NCBI RefSeq assembly: GCF_003205835.1
Contig: NZ_CP029773.1
Location: forward strand, 1,768,501 to 1,832,500
Source: Stenotrophomonas maltophilia
GTDB lineage: Bacteria; Pseudomonadota; Gammaproteobacteria; Xanthomonadales; Xanthomonadaceae
DNA: 64,000 nt
Reading direction: 5' to 3'
Shown here: positions 52,736 through 61,539 of the stretch, piece after piece
How the letters are laid out: each line of letters begins with the position of its first letter
Position numbering within the stretch: the stretch's first letter is position 1
Notes under the pieces: generated by a model
Database searches by the model: none
The model's input: only the letters and a program-made list of their open reading frames with translations
What the model was told of the DNA's origin: nothing
Position numbers and translations under genes: made by a program

Positions 52736-52751
52736 GTTGGTGGAGGTGGGC
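52736..52751. other. attachment-site core at the ssrA 3' end
   Basis: GTTGGTGGAGGTGGGC covers the tmRNA CCA end and acceptor stem. It recurs at 47286-47301 (16/16) and 38252-38267 (15/16), so it is the likely crossover region of the ssrA-specific integrases. Confidence 0.7.
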
Positions 52752-53091
52752 GGAATTGAACCGCCGTCCGAAGGCACTCCATCCCCAGCACTACATGCTT
52801 AGCTCACCGTTGGATCTCGTCCCCGAACAGCACGGTGCGCAAAGCGCATCCGGGAACCAGCCTGTTGTGTTCTAGTGCCGGACTGACAGGCAGCCACCCA
52901 GCGCGATTCCATGATAGTGACTCTACACCGCGAGCATGGACACAAGCGGTTTCGAGGCTTAGGCCTTAAGCGGCCAGAGCGTAGTTGTCGTCGTTGGCAA
53001 CTAGAGTTTTGCAGCTGGATTTACGAGGAAAGCTACCCCCTCGGCATGCGCCAGGCGACTTCACAACCCCCGTCGAAACCAATGCACCCCC
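52738..53091 (-). ncRNA. ssrA: Transfer-messenger RNA (tmRNA)
   Basis: 354 nt. The 5' end GGGGGTGCATTGGTTTCGAC and the 3' end GGTTCAATTCCGCC plus ACCTCCACCA form the tRNA-like domain. The tag reading frame encodes ANDDNYALAA followed by TAA, close to the E. coli tag. tmRNA rescues stalled ribosomes with SmpB and marks the nascent chain for proteolysis. The gene is complete and is the integration site for the elements to its left. Confidence 0.97.
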
Positions 53092-53262
53092 GGTTTCTTC
53101 AAGTATTGCAAGGCTTTTGGGGTCAATGCTGGCAAAAAGCTGGCACTAACCTTGCCCAACGACGCGAATGTTACGGCAATCTTCCTGAACAGTCACGCAC
53201 GTGTTGATGCTGAACGAAAGCTGTACCGTTAAGGGACTCTTGTTAATTAGGATATTTTTTCA

Positions 53263-53276
53263 ACATCATTTGATGT
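53263..53276. promoter_or_regulatory. Candidate operator upstream of the ImmA/IrrE cassette
   Basis: ACATCATTTGATGT, 12 of 14 positions symmetric, within an AT-rich promoter-like stretch (GATATTTTTT ... TATAAAAAAT) about 35 bases before the first gene. It could bind the XRE domain of the second gene. The rest of 53092-53309 shows no gene. Confidence 0.45.
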
Positions 53277-53309
53277 ATAAAAAATAGCATCAGCCTGCGG
53301 AGTGCCCGA

Positions 53310-53981
53310 ATGGAACCGATGTCTACTCGAGTTGTCGTCGACGCCCATGAGATCGAGGACGACATCGTCAGCAGGTTCGGGATCTCACCGGCAGACTTGG
53401 AAGGGGTGGGAAGAAGCATGCTGCGGGCATTCCTCCAAGTCACCAGCTTGCATCCGAAGGGGTTCGAAGGGACCAACGCTTGGGGTGAGGGCTCTGCTGC
53501 CATTCGCTCGGCCTTGATTCCGAAGGGTTGGCATCCCGAAGATCCGCAGAATCAGCCTAGGATCGTATCGCGCAGGCTGAACGTTGCTATCACCGTCAGT
53601 AGTGGTAGTCCTTACACCGGAGTTAAGGATCGCACGCCTCAAACACGGAACAACAAGGGTGCGCAGACATCTGCGAGCGTGAACTTCAACGCCAAGCAGT
53701 TCGAGATGTTTCCGGTAGCCCAGCATGTGGCGGCCTTCCCGATGTTGCAGAACGGCCAGGCGCTCTGGATACTTCTGTACTACATTGATCTGGACAACCG
53801 CGAGCTGAGATATGAATTGTCTCAGCCTACAGCCATGTCAGAACTGGACAAGGTGAGCGAATGGTCTGTCCGGTACATCTTCCCGCCCATCGGCTTCGGT
53901 GATCATGTGGATGAAGTTGGTGGTCGTGACGATCAAGACGACATGCCTGACATTGACATCGAAGTGACACCAAAGAAGTAG
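53310..53981 (+). CDS. Partner gene of the XRE-ImmA/IrrE protein, unknown function
   Basis: A 223-aa soluble protein, highly acidic at the C-terminus (GGRDDQDDMPDIDIEV). The middle is a beta-rich domain (RRLNVAITVSSGSPYTG, ALWILLYYIDLDNRELRYEL). No known domain recognised. It lies 9 bp before the XRE-ImmA/IrrE gene on the same strand, so the two form a cassette; it may be the target or cofactor of the peptidase. ATG 53319 is an alternative start. Confidence 0.75.
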   Translation: MEPMSTRVVVDAHEIEDDIVSRFGISPADLEGVGRSMLRAFLQVTSLHPKGFEGTNAWGEGSAAIRSALIPKGWHPEDPQNQPRIVSRRLNVAITVSSGSPYTGVKDRTPQTRNNKGAQTSASVNFNAKQFEMFPVAQHVAAFPMLQNGQALWILLYYIDLDNRELRYELSQPTAMSELDKVSEWSVRYIFPPIGFGDHVDEVGGRDDQDDMPDIDIEVTPKK

Positions 53982-53990
53982 TGTAGTTTT

Positions 53991-55091
53991 ATGAACGGTA
54001 CCTTCAACCCAGGTCGATTGATCATTGCTCGCCAGCGATCGCAACTTAGCAAGAAGGACTTGGCTGCGAAGACGGGAGTGAGCCAAAAGCAACTCAAAGG
54101 GTTCGAGGAGGGGGAACGACAACCGCCCTCTGATGTGGTCGACTCGCTCAGCAAAGTACTCGGCTTCCCAGCCGAGTTCTTTTTTGGCAAGGATGTTGAG
54201 GCGCCGCTCGCAAGCAATGCAAGCTTTCGCTCATTCTCCCGGATGTCTGCTGGTCAGCGAGACGCTGCACTCGCTGCCGGCGGAATCGCTTTTGAGTTCT
54301 CTTCTTGGCTCGACACGAATTTCAACCTTCCTCAGGTAAGTGTCCCTGATCTTGCTGGGCTTGATCCGGAGGCTGCAGCCGAAGTTGTTCGGTCTGAATG
54401 GTCTCTTGGCGTGCGGCCCATAAAAAACATGGTCCACCTGCTGGAGTCTAAAGGGGTGCGCGTCTTTTCGCTTGTGGAGGACACGAGGGAGGTCAACGCG
54501 TTCTCTTCCTGGCGGAATGGGCGTGTGCCATTTGTCTTTCTCAATACACTGAAGTCGCCGGAGTCCAGTCGCTTTGATGCGGCGCATGAACTCGGCCATC
54601 TCGTGCTGCATCGCCATGGTGATCCGAAAGGGAAGGAGATTGAGATTGAAGCGAACGCATTCGCTTCCGCTCTTCTTATGCCCAGGTCAGAGATGCTTGC
54701 TTTGGCGTCAAACCCAATCGGCATCTCCGAGGTTATGCGGATCAAGAAGATCTGGAACGTTTCGGCTATGGCGCTTGTCTATCGGTTGCATAAAGTTGGT
54801 GTGCTAACGGAGTGGCTTTACCGATCCATGTGCATAGAGCTGAGTTCTAAGGGGATGCGCAGCAGGGAACTGGACAGCGCCGATAGGGAGACTTCGTTGG
54901 TGTTGAAGAAGGTGTTTGATGCGATGAAGGCGGAGGGCCGGGGATTGCGAGATGTCGCTCGTGACCTCACGTTGCCGGTAGAAGAGCTACACAAGCTGAT
55001 TTTTGCATTGACAGCTGTTTCTCTTGGTGCCGACAACGCTAAGCCCGTACAGAGCGCGCCGCGGCGTGGCCATCTGACGCTAGTGAGTTGA
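53991..55091 (+). CDS. XRE-family regulator fused to ImmA/IrrE zinc peptidase
   Basis: A 366-aa protein. The N-terminal HTH_XRE (RLIIARQRSQLSKKDLAAKTGVSQKQLKGFEEGER, residues 8-45) is followed by an ImmA/IrrE domain with HExxH in FDAAHELGHLVLH (about residue 200) and a downstream Glu in EIEANAFASALLMP. Relatives cleave repressors or toxins in stress response, ICE induction and anti-phage or toxin-antitoxin systems. The last 100 residues are an extra helical domain. It ends 4 bp before the convergent integrase gene. Confidence 0.88.
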   Translation: MNGTFNPGRLIIARQRSQLSKKDLAAKTGVSQKQLKGFEEGERQPPSDVVDSLSKVLGFPAEFFFGKDVEAPLASNASFRSFSRMSAGQRDAALAAGGIAFEFSSWLDTNFNLPQVSVPDLAGLDPEAAAEVVRSEWSLGVRPIKNMVHLLESKGVRVFSLVEDTREVNAFSSWRNGRVPFVFLNTLKSPESSRFDAAHELGHLVLHRHGDPKGKEIEIEANAFASALLMPRSEMLALASNPIGISEVMRIKKIWNVSAMALVYRLHKVGVLTEWLYRSMCIELSSKGMRSRELDSADRETSLVLKKVFDAMKAEGRGLRDVARDLTLPVEELHKLIFALTAVSLGADNAKPVQSAPRRGHLTLVS

Positions 55092-55095
55092 TCCA

Positions 55096-56274
55096 CTATT
55101 TGCTGGAGTCCGACACTGCAGCGAGTGGCGACCAAACTCTGGAGAGTTTGGCGCCGGCGTCAGGGACCATCGACGGCATCCATCGGCCGTACTTCTTCGC
55201 CGTGATCGTCCAGTCGCGGTGGCCCATCTGCCGCGCAACCCACATGACGTTTTCGCCGGCGCTCAACGCTTGGGAAGCGAAGGTGTGGCGCATCTGATAC
55301 GGGTAGCGGTACCGGACCCCAGCCTTGCGCAGCGCGCGCTGCCATTCGCCGGCGCGGATGCTCTGATCCGACCCCCACCGCGCATTCGTCCTGGGATCAT
55401 GGAAGACGAACTCGCCGGCGGTGGCGGTATGGGCACGCTGGGCCTTCAGGGCATCGATCGCCGGCTGCAGCAGCTGCACCTCACGCACGCCGGACTCGGT
55501 CTTCGGAGCCTTCATCTTGCCCATGACCCAGGCGCGCCGGATCTTGACCGTTCCCTTGCGCCAGTCGATGTCCGACCAGCACAGGCCGATCATTTCCGAG
55601 GTGCGCAGGCCCGTGGCGAAGTTGAACTGACAGTAGTTGCGGACCTGGTCCTCGCGGCAGGCGGCCAGGATTGCCTGGACTTCCTCCGGCGTGAAGGGGT
55701 CGACCTCTTCGCGCGCATTGGCCTTGGCACGCCGCTTCACCCTGAACCCGTCGAGGGGATTGCTCGGGATCAGGTCGTCGGCCACGGCCTCATCCAGGGC
55801 GCCGCGGAGCGGGCCCAGGACGTTGTTGATGCGCTTGGCCGATGTCGACTCGTCGAACGTGGCCACCAGCTCCTTCAGAGCGATACGGTCGAAGTCACGC
55901 AGCGGGATCGCTCCGCAGCGCGGCACTAGGATGTTCTCGACGATGCGCCGGTAGCCGATCAGGCTGCTGTGCTCGAGCTCGGGCTCTTTCTGCGCCAGCC
56001 ACCGGGTCAGCACCTGCTCCAGGTTATCCAGGGCGGCAGGGCGGGTGGCTACCTGGCGGGCACGCTTGCTGTTGGGAAAGTGGGTGGCGTAGTCGAACGT
56101 GCCCTTCTCGATCTCGATCTTGATCTGCCCCAGCAGGTTTTCGCAGTACCGCAGGTTTCGTGCGGTTGGGGGCAGCTTCAGCCGTTCGCGGCAGCGCTTG
56201 CCGCGGTAGTGAAAGGTTATCTCGATGCTGCCTTGTGAAACTGGCCTGACGCCGCTCTGCCTTGGACTACCCAC
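55096..56274 (-). CDS. int: Tyrosine integrase of the right-hand prophage
   Basis: A 392-aa protein, complete: N-terminal arm domain (SIEITFHYRGKRCRERLKLP), core-binding domain (EPELEHSSLIGYRRIVENIL) and catalytic domain with Arg in FATGLRTSEMIGL, the RHTF box in YQMRHTFASQAL, His in QMGHRDW and Tyr in AKKYGRW. The GTG at 56274 is chosen because the family starts near RPVSQGSIEI. It overlaps the excisionase gene, as in lambda-like int-xis pairs. Confidence 0.92.
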   Translation of the reverse strand: MGSPRQSGVRPVSQGSIEITFHYRGKRCRERLKLPPTARNLRYCENLLGQIKIEIEKGTFDYATHFPNSKRARQVATRPAALDNLEQVLTRWLAQKEPELEHSSLIGYRRIVENILVPRCGAIPLRDFDRIALKELVATFDESTSAKRINNVLGPLRGALDEAVADDLIPSNPLDGFRVKRRAKANAREEVDPFTPEEVQAILAACREDQVRNYCQFNFATGLRTSEMIGLCWSDIDWRKGTVKIRRAWVMGKMKAPKTESGVREVQLLQPAIDALKAQRAHTATAGEFVFHDPRTNARWGSDQSIRAGEWQRALRKAGVRYRYPYQMRHTFASQALSAGENVMWVARQMGHRDWTITAKKYGRWMPSMVPDAGAKLSRVWSPLAAVSDSSK

Positions 56275-56495
56275 TCTTCGTACCCCTCCAAATCGATCAG
56301 GTTTCTTCCATCCGGCGCCTTGATGAACACCGCGCCCTCCAGCCAATCGCCGCGCTTGATCTTCGAGTTGACCGCGTCGACCGTGTAGCCGGTCAGCGCC
56401 TCGAACTGCTTGAGCGTGACGAATCGGACCGGGCGCAGGTTCGCGGGGGACCCGGTCCTCGACAATCCTCGCGACGAGGGTCCGTGGCTACTCAT
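56217..56495 (-). CDS. xis: Excisionase
   Basis: A 92-aa small winged-helix protein: RFVTLKQFEALTGYTVDAVN, KIKRGDWLEGAVFIKAPDGR and LIDLEGYEEWVVQG, the excisionase-like fold. It directs the integrase to excision. It overlaps int by 58 bp and the gene upstream by 8 bp. Confidence 0.85.
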   Translation of the reverse strand: MSSHGPSSRGLSRTGSPANLRPVRFVTLKQFEALTGYTVDAVNSKIKRGDWLEGAVFIKAPDGRNLIDLEGYEEWVVQGRAASGQFHKAASR

Positions 56496-56730
56496 GGGGC
56501 ACCGCCTGCAGGCTCCAAAGTACCGATGGGCGCTCGTCGGGGCCGTGGAAAGGGGCGCGCTGCACACGGCCGGTCTTGGCCAGCTGATGCAGGTAGCTGC
56601 TGACCCGGTTCGAAGGCAGTTGCAGTTCGGCGGCCAGTTCGCCGGCCAAGCCCGGACCTTCCTGAAGCAGCTGCAGGATCCGGGTGGCAGTGCCGCCGGC
56701 AGTGCCTGCGCGGGCTGTGGTGTCAGGCAT
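56488..56730 (-). CDS. Small winged-helix DNA-binding protein
   Basis: An 80-aa protein with a MarR/IclR-like HTH (ATRILQLLQEGPGLAGELAAELQLPSNRVSSYLHQLAKTG). It overlaps xis by 8 bp, so it belongs to the same operon and may control integration/excision. Confidence 0.75.
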   Translation of the reverse strand: MPDTTARAGTAGGTATRILQLLQEGPGLAGELAAELQLPSNRVSSYLHQLAKTGRVQRAPFHGPDERPSVLWSLQAVPHE

Positions 56731-56794
56731 GGCTAGCACCTCCTGCGAGCAGCGAAGTGCCAGAATGGTCTTCAGGTGAAAGGGAGGGGACGCG

Positions 56795-57385
56795 ATGGGT
56801 ATGGTCAATGGGTTGAGCCAGTGCTGGTGGCTTAGCAGCACGTGCGGAGTCAACTGGGACGCATGGGCGGCCGTTGGGACGTTTCTGGCTGCCTTCATTG
56901 CCTTGCGTATCGCGCTTGCGGAGCAGGCTCGGCGTCGGGAAGAGGCGCTGGATCGTGCGCTCGGGCTGTCCACTCTCTTGGTTCCTGAAATCGAGAGCTG
57001 GCACGTCAGCATTCGTGGCCTCGTCAATCATGTGAGGCTTGATCATGCGCAGGCGATACTGGAGAGCTTCGAGCCGGAAGGGGGGGATGTACTTATGGTT
57101 CCTCCTCTGCTGCGCAAACACTTGCATCGCATTCATGAGCTGAATGCACCCGCTCGAAACCTGAGCAAGGCCGTGGCGTGCGCGATGTCCGCGAGGCAAA
57201 TGGAGTCGAGGGTTCGTGCGGCTCTGCGGCCGGACGCAACCGACAGAGAAGAGGTTCTGAGTTTGTTTCTCCAGCACTTGGGAATTGCGGGCGGTGCGCT
57301 CGTGGAGGCCTCGAACGAGATGAACAAGCGTATCTTTGCGCCGCCTGCTACGCATCCTTGGTGGTGGAGACTGTTGCTCGGCTAG
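56795..57385 (+). CDS. Membrane-anchored prophage protein
   Basis: A 196-aa protein with one N-terminal helix (WAAVGTFLAAFIALRIALAEQ) followed by a helical cytoplasmic domain and a C-terminal Trp-rich end (HPWWWRLLLG). This layout is common among small lysogenic-conversion proteins; its role is unknown. Divergent from the xis operon. Not recognised beyond that. Confidence 0.65.
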   Translation: MGMVNGLSQCWWLSSTCGVNWDAWAAVGTFLAAFIALRIALAEQARRREEALDRALGLSTLLVPEIESWHVSIRGLVNHVRLDHAQAILESFEPEGGDVLMVPPLLRKHLHRIHELNAPARNLSKAVACAMSARQMESRVRAALRPDATDREEVLSLFLQHLGIAGGALVEASNEMNKRIFAPPATHPWWWRLLLG

Positions 57386-57443
57386 TCGTTTTCTGCCTGT
57401 CAGGCCCAATAGGGTCATGACGGGGTGAAACAGACTTCGACAT

Positions 57444-58136
57444 TCAAGCATGCGGGGCCTCTGCCAGTGGCGCCGGCGCGGCAATGTCGCTGGGCAGGCC
57501 TGTCGGTTCGGCTGCGCCGGCGGCATCGTCGTAGGCGCGGATCGCGCGGGCGATCGCGTACAGGCGCCAGAGGAAGTGGAACGTGTACTGCTGCAGAGAC
57601 GATGCGTATTCCCAGGCGTCGGTGATCCGGAAGTCCCTGTACTCGGGGTCGCTCGGCTCGAAGTCCGACATAGCGCCGATCGCATTGCTCAGGGCATCGT
57701 GATCTTCCGAGTCATTCAGCACTTCGAGCTCGAGCTCCTGCCACAGCCGGGCCACCCATTCCGGGGGCGTGTCCGGATCCGCCAGGTCGTCAGGGTCTAC
57801 GCGTTCCTCGACGTATTCCTTGAACAGGCGCATCACCAGGTCGCGGAAGAGGCGCGCGCTGAACTCCTTCTTCCCGCCGTCGTTGGCCACGCACTTCTCG
57901 GCCCAGTAGCCATCGTTTACGAACAAGCCGCCGGCCTTTTCATGCTCTGCAGGCGTTGCGCGGAAGAACTCGAACATGTCGTGCAGGCGGTTGAAAACGG
58001 CGGTGCCCATGTCGCCTGAGATCGCCAGGTGCCCGGGCCAGGTCACGATGTCGAATCCGTAGCAGTAGGTGCCGGGGCGACGGAACTGCAGGTGGCGGTG
58101 CACGCCGTCGTCGACCACGATCCGCAGCTCATGGGT
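57444..58136 (-). pseudogene. Prophage protein truncated at its start
   Basis: About 230 residues in frame: THELRIVVDDGVHRHLQFRR, FDIVTWPGHLAISGDMGTAVF and RLHDMFEFFR, reading like a conserved prophage protein whose natural start should be ATG-ACC-CAT. At 58137 the sequence switches to an unrelated tail gene, leaving GTC in place of the start. A start 20 codons further up would run antisense through the tail gene. Confidence 0.6.
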
Positions 58137-58905
58137 GACGCCGCGATCACGCTCGTGGGCAGTGCCCACGACAAGTTCATGGATCTGGGGGCGCAAACGT
58201 ACAGCCTGGCAATAGCCAACCTCGACGGGCTCAACAGCGTTCGGCTGGATCCAGTCGACTTCAACGTCGATTTTCGCTTCGCCGATCCCCAGGCAACCTT
58301 CCAGCGGCCGCGTCGTCCTGACCTGGATGAAGGTGCGCTGGAGTTTCGGGCACCAGATCTGCCACTGCCCAGCGCCCCGGGATTCAGTGCCTCAGCGATC
58401 TCAATCAGCGAAGCGCCGGAGCTCGATGCGCAACCGCCTACGCTGGCTTTCGGGGCGAAGCCGACCACGCCGAATGTGGCCGAACCGGTGCTGCCCGTGG
58501 ATCCGGCGGAGATCGTGATGCCGCTGGAACCGACCTATGTGCTGCCCCAGGTACCCACGTTTGAGACGCTGAACCTGCCCGACGTCCCGAACATCTCGCT
58601 GCCTGAGTTCGATGCGGAGAAGCCAATCTTCATCGAGCCGCCGTTCAATGACACATGGCAGTTTGAAGCCACGCCGTATGTCAGCACGCTGGTGGACACG
58701 CTCACGGCCACGCTGAAACCAATGCTCATCGGCAGCCAGGCGCTGCCCAAGATCATTGAGGATGCGATCTTCCAGCGAGCCCGCAGCCGCATCGAGCTCG
58801 ACACACAACGGAACGTTGAGCAGGCTGTCTCGGAGTTCGGCGCTCGTGGCTTCGCTGAGCCGCAAGGCATGCTGGCCGGTCGGATCCTTGAGATCCGCCA
58901 GGCAG
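58131..58905 (+). pseudogene. Phage tail protein fragment
   Basis: About 258 codons: ITLVGSAHDKFMDLGAQTYS, LAIANLDGLNSV, a long Pro-rich central part (PTYVLPQVPTFETLNLPDVP) and a C-terminal helix (IELDTQRNVEQAVSEFGARG). An ATG at 58131 lies across the junction with the minus-strand gene. Homology ends near 58905, where a different gene continues in another frame. Pro-rich tail proteins of this kind are found in prophages of the group. Confidence 0.6.
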
Positions 58906-60396
58906 GTCAAGCGGCCGGCCGACGCACCGAGCGGCACCTTCGTTGCCGACGTGATCGACCAACTGCGGACGGCGCATGTGTCCGACGCAGTCCAGGACCA
59001 GGTCTACCAGCTGTATCTGCAGACCATGCCGGAGCTGTCGATGCGCAAGCACCAGATCCACCGCAAGTCGGTGCCTGGCTTCGACCCTGATGCCGTGCGT
59101 GCCTTCGCCTACAACATGCAGCACGGGTCGCACCAGCTTGCCCGACTGCGATACGCCCACAAGCTGCAGGGTGTGCTGACCGACCTGAAGGACGCGCAGA
59201 AGAAGATTCAGGCATCGCCCAGCGTCGACACGCGAAAGATCGTGGCGGGCGACGCTCTCCTGGAAGAGCTGGGCAAGCGGCACGAATGGATCATGAATCC
59301 GACCGACTCGGCGCTGACCAACCTGATCTCGTCGTTCGGCTTTACCTACTACCTGGGCGCCACGCCGGCGGCGGCGCTGGTGAACGTGACCCAGACCGCC
59401 CTGGTCAGCTACCCCTACCTGGCCGCACGGCACGGCGGGGTCAAGGCCATGAACTACCTGCTGGCCGCCAGCCGTGACGCCGTGCGCACCGTGGGCAACA
59501 TCCAGAGGACGCTGACCGACCCCGACGAGCTCCGCGCCTACCAGGCGCTCGAAGCCTCTGGTGCCATCGAGAAGACGCAAGCCCACATGGGCCTGCCGAT
59601 GATGGGCATGATCATGGGGGCGCTCAATGGCATCCAGGCCACCTTCGGGGATGACGACGAACCGTGGGATGCAGAGACCGAGCTGCGGGCTTTCCTCACC
59701 GGCATGCTGGGGCAGGGCGGGGCGGATCTGCTGCTGCATGGGCCGGCCGACAAGCTGACCGGTGCGAACATTTCCGGTCGTGTCGGCCTGGACAGCCTGT
59801 GGATCCGCGACGCCGATCGGGAGCTCGACGGCCGCGGCATGTTCAACAACCTGCTCGAGCAGGCCGCGGGGCCAATGGGCGGCGTCCTGAAGAACGTGCT
59901 GGTCGGCAAGCAGCAGGTCGACGAGGGCCACATCATGCGCGGCGTCGAGACCATGCTGCCCAAGGGGCTCAAGGACATGATCAAGGCTGGCCGTTACGCC
60001 ACCCAGGGCGTGAACACCCTGCGCGGCGATCTGGTCGTCGAGGACCTGTCGCCCTGGGAGATCCTGCTGCAGGCCAACGGCTTCGCCCCGGAGAAGGTGT
60101 CCAGGCAGTACGAGACCACCCGCGCGCTGAAGAACTACGAGCAGCACATCCTCGACCGCCGCAAGTCACTGGTAAATGCCTTCGCTATGGCGCTGCGCAA
60201 TGGTGACGCTAGCGATCGCGCCTCCGTTCTGGCCAAGATCCGCGACTTCAACAAGGTCAATCCGGAACTGGCCATCGCTTCAAGCGGTCTGCAGCAGTCC
60301 ATCAAGAACCGCGCCCGCTATAGCGCCAGGGCCGAGGCCGGGATCATCCTCAACCCGAAGCTGGCCGCGCGTCTGAACAAAGCCGTGACGGAGTAG
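58905..60396 (+). pseudogene. C-terminal part of a very large virion-associated protein (PLxRFG-like)
   Basis: About 495 codons from TFVADVIDQLRTAHVSDAVQ to the stop. Segments such as SSFGFTYYLGATPAAALVNVTQTAL, DPWE-type acidic stretches and MLPKGLKDMIKAGRYATQGV are typical of the C-termini of giant phage proteins that carry many enzymatic domains. A further in-frame gap seems to lie near 59590 (KTQAHM joined to GLPMMGM). The N-terminal thousands of residues expected for this family are absent. Confidence 0.65.
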
Positions 60397-60494
60397 TTGC
60401 TGCAACTTTGCCCCGCCATCGGATCTGCTTGGATGAAACCAATGTGAAGACGCCGGCGATAGTGCCGGCCCTATCGATACAGGGGCATTGGTTG

Positions 60495-60848
60495 ATGGAC
60501 AAGAAGGAATTGCAGGTGGTTGCCAGTGGAAAGGGACTGCAGGGGGAGGGACAGACAACGGACCGGTCCGTGGGCTTTCCTTCCTCTGCAACAGGCTTGG
60601 AGTTGGTGCCCAAGGCATCCAGGGGGCGGCACTCTCGCCGCCAGATTCTGGAGAAGGGCATGGAAGATGAGCGACTCAAGGCTCACGTGGTGTCGATGGA
60701 AGCGTTCAGGGCGGGTAGGGCTGGGAGGATCTCGCCGGAAGTGCTGGATCTCTACGATCAGCTGACCCGTGACCAGCACGCACAGGCCCGTAGCTCGATG
60801 GTGTTTCTGTCCACGATGCGGCGGATTTTGGGACTGCCGGATCTCTAA
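60495..60848 (+). CDS. Small prophage protein, unknown function
   Basis: A 117-aa protein: MDKKELQVVASGKGLQGEGQ, then a basic middle (RGRHSRRQILEKGMEDERLK) and a helical C-terminus (VLDLYDQLTRDQHAQARSSMVF). No domain recognised. It stands downstream of the virion fragment and convergent with the deaminase-like gene. Confidence 0.6.
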   Translation: MDKKELQVVASGKGLQGEGQTTDRSVGFPSSATGLELVPKASRGRHSRRQILEKGMEDERLKAHVVSMEAFRAGRAGRISPEVLDLYDQLTRDQHAQARSSMVFLSTMRRILGLPDL

Positions 60849-60882
60849 CAACCACGGGGCCGCCTCGGCGGCCCATCTCAAA

Positions 60883-61383
60883 CTATCTTGGTAGTTTGGG
60901 GACGTAAAAATTCTTATTTTCCCTCAGGTGTTCTTCGTCCCTCCAAGTGCGCAAACCAAAGTAGGCGTCGCCTGTTGCGGTGAGGTAAGGTCTGGATGGA
61001 TTAACGCCAAGTTGATGGGTCGAATGGTAGTAGGCGTGTCCATTTAGATAATGAATGAATGCTTCCCTGAGCACATCTCCGTCAGATGCTTTGGGGGGAT
61101 GGAGCTCTTTAAAGGCTTTTTCGTCTTTGGCGCAGGAAGTGACTCTGACGACGATCGCGAGTGGCTTAACTTTGCTCAGTTTTAGAAATGCCAAATGGCA
61201 CTTGCTGCAAGGGAATTCGTTGACGACTATTCGTTGGTTTTCAAGTGACTCAATCAACTGCATTGCAAAATCCTCGGCACACTTTGCCTTCGTTGATGTG
61301 TAAGAGTCACCTTTCTTCCATGTGTTGTTCTTTTGAAGCGTCTCCACCGCTGCCTCCACCGTGGCGCCTGCCCGATCTCTCAT
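60883..61383 (-). CDS. Cytidine-deaminase-fold protein
   Basis: A 166-aa protein without signal peptide. Two zinc motifs of the deaminase superfamily are present at the right spacing: KCAEDF (C-A-E, with Cys in place of His as in B. subtilis CDA) and, 21 residues on, VVNEFPCSKCHLAF (P-C-x-x-C), followed by a hydrophobic strand (PLAIVVRVT). This is the HAE-helix / strand / PCxxC-helix / strand order. Spacing and the N-x-x-PCxxC context resemble toxin-type nucleic-acid deaminases more than nucleotide-salvage enzymes. AGGAG precedes the start. Divergent from the SRAP gene, sharing 156 bp. Confidence 0.6.
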   Translation of the reverse strand: MRDRAGATVEAAVETLQKNNTWKKGDSYTSTKAKCAEDFAMQLIESLENQRIVVNEFPCSKCHLAFLKLSKVKPLAIVVRVTSCAKDEKAFKELHPPKASDGDVLREAFIHYLNGHAYYHSTHQLGVNPSRPYLTATGDAYFGLRTWRDEEHLRENKNFYVPKLPR

Positions 61384-61539
61384 TTTTCATCTCCTAATGG
61401 TAATGCCCCAGTATTTGCCGGCTGAGTGAGTTCAATCCTCTGCCCCGCGCTGCACCCGACGTTTTGTCTCGTGTGAGCAGAAGCCTTTGCTGGGGGGCGA
61501 AAGCACCGGTCCTTAACACAGGAATGGTGTAATCCGGCC

